A stretch of DNA of 64,000 nt. Source: Dermatophilaceae bacterium Sec6.4. Lineage in GTDB: Bacteria; Actinomycetota; Actinomycetes; Actinomycetales; Dermatophilaceae. The notes under the pieces were generated by a model. The model searched no databases. It was not told the origin of the DNA and saw only the letters and a program-made list of their open reading frames with translations. The first letter of the stretch is position 1, and every line of letters starts with the position of its first letter. Shown in pieces: positions 60,933 through 64,000 of the stretch. Location: positions 2,170,001 to 2,234,000 of the forward strand of contig CP144172.1 of NCBI GenBank assembly GCA_039636865.1, given 5' to 3'. A program made the position numbers and the translations under genes.

Positions 60933-61367
60933 TCAGACGGGCTCGACGAGGAAGACGGGAATCTGCCGGTCGGTCTTGGTCTGGTACTCCGCGTAGGGCG
61001 GGAATGCCGCGACACCACGCTCCCACCACACTGCACGTTCTTCGCCGTCGATCACCCGCGCGACACCGTCATGGTGGGATGCACCGTCATGAACCTCGAC
61101 GTGAGGGTTAGCCACGAAGTTGTAGTACCAGGCCGGATGCTTCGGTGCGCCACCGTACGAGGCCACCGCGGCATACACACCGTCGTGCTCCACCCGCATG
61201 AGCGGCACCCGACGCAGCAACCCGGTCTTGGCACTACGCACCGTGAAGACCACGATCTGCAGGCCATGAACCGATGCGGCCTCCGTGGTGCCGGCTTCGT
61301 CGATCGTTGCGAGCTGGTCGCGTACCCAGCCGGTCTTCTCCGTGGCGTACTCACCCGTAAGTGGCAT
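60933..61367 (-). CDS. Ddn-like nitroreductase (deazaflavin F420-dependent family)
   Basis: A 144-residue protein of the Ddn/FDOR-A type: LIVVFT-like start of the core ([20 protein letters not shown]), [62 protein letters not shown]. Members bind F420H2 and reduce quinones or nitro compounds. Its presence implies F420 in the organism. The ATG has GAGGAGATATCG upstream. Apparently monocistronic. Confidence 0.9.
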   Translation of the reverse strand: MPLTGEYATEKTGWVRDQLATIDEAGTTEAASVHGLQIVVFTVRSAKTGLLRRVPLMRVEHDGVYAAVASYGGAPKHPAWYYNFVANPHVEVHDGASHHDGVARVIDGEERAVWWERGVAAFPPYAEYQTKTDRQIPVFLVEPV

Positions 61368-61475
61368 CGATATCTCCTCATCGTCGGTCGTCATGAGCCA
61401 ATCCACCTCGCAGGGATCGTGCACATCAAAACTACCCACCGCGGCTGGGAGCGCCGGAGAATCAGGGCGCGAGTG

Positions 61476-61862
61476 TCACGCCTGCACCAGTACCGCGTGC
61501 AACCGGGCCAGCTCGGCGGCGGGATCGAACGTCAGGCCGCCATGGCGCGGCCCGGGACGCAGCACGGTGGAGCGCGGCGCCGCCAGCCAGCCGAACCGCG
61601 GGCCCAGGCCGGACAACTCCGGATGACCCTCGAGGCTGCCTTCCCGGCAGGTCGCCTCGGCGCCGGCCAATGCTGCCCGTACCTCGGCACAGTCCAGGGC
61701 GGGCCACAGCGCTCGAACCCGGTCCTCCTGCACCGACCAGGCAACACGGAGGAACTGCGCCTGCTGGCAGTAGAGCACGACTCCGACGTTGACGAACTCC
61801 TCGCGCACCGCCGAGGGCACGACCCTCAGCACGACGTACTGATACCCCATCAGCTCACTCAT
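61476..61862 (-). CDS. DUF3037 protein, partner of the HipA-like kinase
   Basis: A 128-residue protein with GYQYVVLRVVPSAVREEFVNVGVVLYC, the hallmark of DUF3037, and SGLGPRFGWLAAPRSTVLRPGPRH further on. The ATG overlaps the stop of the HipA-like gene by four bases (ATGA). The two families are typically found side by side; their joint role is unknown. Confidence 0.87.
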   Translation of the reverse strand: MSELMGYQYVVLRVVPSAVREEFVNVGVVLYCQQAQFLRVAWSVQEDRVRALWPALDCAEVRAALAGAEATCREGSLEGHPELSGLGPRFGWLAAPRSTVLRPGPRHGGLTFDPAAELARLHAVLVQA

Positions 61863-62653
61863 GACGGGTCCTGCGGCAGCCACGGCGAGGGTGTGGCCAT
61901 CCGCGCGAGCAGATGCTCGACGTAGATCGACCGCACGCCGACCGGGTCGGACAGGTTGCCCGGCCCCATCGCGGTCTCGAGCCATTCGTCGGGCACCAGC
62001 TCCAGGACCCTTCGCAGCATCGGCTCGGCAATGGTCGCGGCGAAGCGCTCATGGATCGGCACAAGCCCGCGCGCCACCGGTCGTAGTACATGCGTGGACG
62101 CGTCGAACTTCTGTGCCGCGAATCGGGCAGGATCCGTGCCACGCGAGGGCCAGGAATGGTGGAAGTACAACGCCGCGCCATGGTCGATGCACCATGTATT
62201 ACCGTGCCAGCGAAGCAGATTCGGGTTGTGCGGGGTGCGGTCGATGTTCGCGGTGTAAGCGTCCAGCCAGAGAATCTGCGCGGCGACCTCGGCAGTTGGC
62301 GGCCTCGCCGGGTCGTAGTTGAACGCCGAGGGCAGCAGGTCCACCCCGAGGTTGCGCCCGATGCTGGCGACGAGCAGGTCCTGCACTTCTTCGTCGGCTT
62401 CGTACCGGGCGATCTGGGCGGGCAGTTCGACGACCTTCAACTCCGGCACCCTGATGCCGAGCGCGCGCGCCAGCTCACCGACGATGACCTCTGCCACCAG
62501 GGCCTTGACACCCTGACCGGCCCCGCGGAACTTCAGCACCCAGGTGCCCAGATCTTCTGCCTCCACGATGCCGGGCAGCGATCCGCCCTCCCGCAGCGGG
62601 ACGACATATCGGATGGCACGGGTAGTGGGCAGCACGAACGTGAGGCTACTCAC
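61859..62653 (-). CDS. HipA-like kinase-fold protein
   Basis: A 264-residue protein with PTTRAIRYVVPLREGGSLPG, WVLKFRGAGQGVKALVAEVI (ATP-site Lys and following Glu), LDAYTANIDRTPHNPNLLRW (catalytic loop with Asp and Asn) and NTWCIDHGAALYFHH (metal-binding Asp). This is the short HipA-related family paired with DUF3037, lacking the N-terminal subdomain of true HipA toxins and any HipB-type DNA-binding antitoxin. The GTG at 62653 has AGGCGACAG upstream. Divergent from the HIT gene, with 21 bases between starts. Confidence 0.85.
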   Translation of the reverse strand: MSSLTFVLPTTRAIRYVVPLREGGSLPGIVEAEDLGTWVLKFRGAGQGVKALVAEVIVGELARALGIRVPELKVVELPAQIARYEADEEVQDLLVASIGRNLGVDLLPSAFNYDPARPPTAEVAAQILWLDAYTANIDRTPHNPNLLRWHGNTWCIDHGAALYFHHSWPSRGTDPARFAAQKFDASTHVLRPVARGLVPIHERFAATIAEPMLRRVLELVPDEWLETAMGPGNLSDPVGVRSIYVEHLLARMATPSPWLPQDPS

Positions 62654-62674
62654 CTGTCGCCTAGGATCAGGCGC

Positions 62675-63238
62675 ATGCCTGACGAAGTCCACGATGAGCG
62701 CGAGTTCGCCCGTGTGCCGGACGGTTTCGAGCGGTTGTGGACGCCGCACCGGATGGCCTACATCCAGGATCAGAAGCCTGCCGAGGATGACGACAGCGGG
62801 TGCCCGTTCTGCGCCTCACCGATCAGATCGGACAGCGACGGGCTGATCGTTTACCGCGGCGAGACGTGTTTCGTGGTGCTGAACCTGTTCCCGTACAACC
62901 CTGGTCACCTGCTGGTCTGCCCCTACCGGCATGTGGCGCGGTACCTGGACCTGACGCCCGCCGAGCTGGTCGAGTTCACTGCGCTGACCCAGGCCGCGAT
63001 CCGGACTCTGACGACGGTTTCGGAACCGCACGGCTTCAACCTGGGGATGAATCAGGGCGCGGTGGCCGGCGCCGGGGTGGCCGCGCACCTGCATCAGCAT
63101 GTTGTGCCGCGCTGGGGAGGCGATGCCAATTTCCTGCCCATCATCGCTCAGACCAAGGCACTGCCGGAGCTGTTGGAGGACACCCGCACGCGCCTCGCGG
63201 ACGCCTGGGAAGCGGAGATCGGCGCCAGCCCCCGGTAG
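62675..63238 (+). CDS. HIT-family protein, Ap4A phosphorylase-like
   Basis: A 187-residue protein with a zinc-type CPFC pair (SGCPFCASP), VVLNLFPYNPGHLLVCPYRH and the histidine triad AAHLHQHVVPRW. It corresponds in place and length to Mycobacterium tuberculosis Rv2613c, a diadenosine tetraphosphate phosphorylase. It lies upstream of the phosphatidyltransferase gene with 13 bases between, so it is probably co-transcribed with phosphoinositide synthesis genes. Confidence 0.9.
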   Translation: MPDEVHDEREFARVPDGFERLWTPHRMAYIQDQKPAEDDDSGCPFCASPIRSDSDGLIVYRGETCFVVLNLFPYNPGHLLVCPYRHVARYLDLTPAELVEFTALTQAAIRTLTTVSEPHGFNLGMNQGAVAGAGVAAHLHQHVVPRWGGDANFLPIIAQTKALPELLEDTRTRLADAWEAEIGASPR

Positions 63239-63251
63239 TCTCGGCCTCACC

Positions 63252-63905
63252 ATGCTCAACCGATTCGCGCGCGCCTTCTTCACCACCCTCCTCACACCGA
63301 CTGCTCGGTTCTTCATCAAATGCGGCATCAGCCCGGATGTCATTACGATCGTCGGCACCCTGGGTGTCATGGTCGGCGCGCTGGCCTTCTACCCGCTCGG
63401 TGAGTTCTTCTGGGGCACACTTTTCATTACCGCGTTTGTTTTCTCTGACCTGATCGACGGCAACATGGCCCGTCAACTGGGTCGCTCCAGTAAATGGGGT
63501 GCCTACCTCGATTCGACCCTGGACCGATTCGGGGATTCTGCGATCTTCGGTGGGCTGGTTCTCTTCTACGCCGGCCGGGGCGACAACATCCTGATCGCCG
63601 CACTCGCACTGGCCTGTCTGATCCTGGGCAGTGTCGTGTCCTACGCCAAGGCCCGCGCCGAAGGCCTCGGCATGACGGCGAATGTCGGTATCGCCGAGCG
63701 CGCGGACCGGCTCGTGGCGATACTGATCGTCACTGGGCTGGTCGGTATCGGCAACTTGTTCTCGCAGGGCAATGCGATTGGTAACTGGGCCGAGGGCATC
63801 GTGCTGGCGGTTCTCGCCGTGCTCAGCTTGGTGACCGTCCTGCAGCGGATGCTTACCGTCCGCAAGCAGGCATTCGCCGCGGACGAGTCTGCGGCCGCCC
63901 TGTGA
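63252..63905 (+). CDS. pgsA: CDP-alcohol phosphatidyltransferase, phosphatidylinositol-phosphate synthase
   Basis: A 217-residue membrane enzyme with six helices. The family motif D-x2-DG-x2-AR-x8-G-x3-D-x3-D is complete: DLIDGNMARQLGRSS followed by GAYLDSTLDRFGD. With its neighbours it matches pgsA1 (Rv2612c), which makes phosphatidylinositol phosphate from CDP-diacylglycerol, the first step toward phosphatidylinositol mannosides. Its stop overlaps the next GTG by three bases. Confidence 0.9.
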   Translation: MLNRFARAFFTTLLTPTARFFIKCGISPDVITIVGTLGVMVGALAFYPLGEFFWGTLFITAFVFSDLIDGNMARQLGRSSKWGAYLDSTLDRFGDSAIFGGLVLFYAGRGDNILIAALALACLILGSVVSYAKARAEGLGMTANVGIAERADRLVAILIVTGLVGIGNLFSQGNAIGNWAEGIVLAVLAVLSLVTVLQRMLTVRKQAFAADESAAAL

Positions 63906-64000
63906 CAGGACACCGACGAGGCTCCCGCGGGAAGGGTGCCGCAGCGAAAGGTGGCGCAGCGAGCATCGCCGACCGGTTGACGTTGGCCGGGTTCCGGACC
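63902..64000 (+). CDS. start of phosphatidylinositol mannoside acyltransferase (partial)
   Basis: A GTG at 63902 overlaps the preceding stop (GTGA). The visible 33 codons read a Gly/Ala/Lys-rich lead and then SIADRLTLAGFRT, and the frame runs off the window. The gene order matches Rv2611c, which acylates PIM1/PIM2. The assignment rests mainly on position. Confidence 0.6.
   Translation, partial: MTGHRRGSRGKGAAAKGGAASIADRLTLAGFRT

Noticed and set aside
1..64000. tRNA, rRNA, integrase, transposase or prophage genes
   Set aside because: None was recognised on reading either strand; the island at 15-42 kb shows no attachment-site repeat or integrase that would mark it as a recent mobile element.

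Overview
The window is high-GC, densely packed DNA with ATGA, GTGA and TGATG gene overlaps and frequent GTG starts, which points to an actinobacterium. The order thrS - HIT/Ap4A-phosphorylase - phosphatidylinositol-phosphate synthase - (start of) PIM acyltransferase at 57-64 kb, the DUF222/HNH protein, the F420-type Ddn-like oxidoreductase and homomeric aceE agree. A member of the Micrococcales (Dermatophilaceae/Dermacoccaceae type) is my best guess, at low confidence.

Layout. (1) 0-5.9 kb is sparse and eroded: small membrane proteins, a clearly broken phosphoribosyltransferase, long stretches without genes, and one intact Tat-exported polysaccharide deacetylase. (2) 5.9-13.9 kb: a DUF222/HNH protein, then a tight operon acyl-CoA ligase - PHA synthase - PHA-depolymerase-like hydrolase - acyl-CoA dehydrogenase, then an FNT-family channel and a hairpin terminator. 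(3) 14-42.6 kb is the notable part, a stress/light island: bioY, a small Cys protein, an MFS exporter divergent from a giant FAD/Fe-S dehydrogenase, SDR + GH15, small proteins, a cytochrome-b/molybdopterin oxidoreductase, a TPP enzyme of pyruvate-oxidase type, an RsbU/SpoIIE-like phosphatase divergent from a MarR regulator, an enolase-superfamily enzyme, an MMPL operon, a microbial rhodopsin with its retinal-forming Blh enzyme, a TDT transporter, a GMC dehydrogenase with its small subunit, and TspO. (4) 42.7-48.5 kb: central carbon metabolism (aceE, aceB, malic enzyme). (5) 48.7-57 kb: mixed exported and cell-envelope functions (DUF2071, serine protease, GH114, NYN-LOTUS RNase-like, deacetylase, Rv0909-like protein, small membrane proteins, enol-lactonase-like hydrolase). 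(6) 57-64 kb: thrS to the phosphoinositide genes, with five extra genes inserted and three copies of a long palindrome between genes.

Main observation. Across roughly 15-42 kb, and by eye not outside it, a 14-bp inverted repeat with consensus TTGYNNTANNRCAA occurs 11 times, almost always just upstream of a transcription unit. It is upstream of the rhodopsin gene, where it overlaps the -35 element of a textbook promoter, and between the phosphatase and MarR genes. In two genes the repeat is extended into a perfect 22-34 bp palindrome whose centre contains the ATG start codon, with a -10-like TACAGT at the right distance for leaderless transcription. I infer one dedicated regulon, plausibly controlled by the MarR protein encoded in its middle, joining light-driven ion pumping, retinal synthesis, quinone-linked dehydrogenases and envelope transport.

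No rRNA, tRNA, CRISPR array, integrase or transposase was recognised. All calls come from reading sequence motifs; none was checked by database search.
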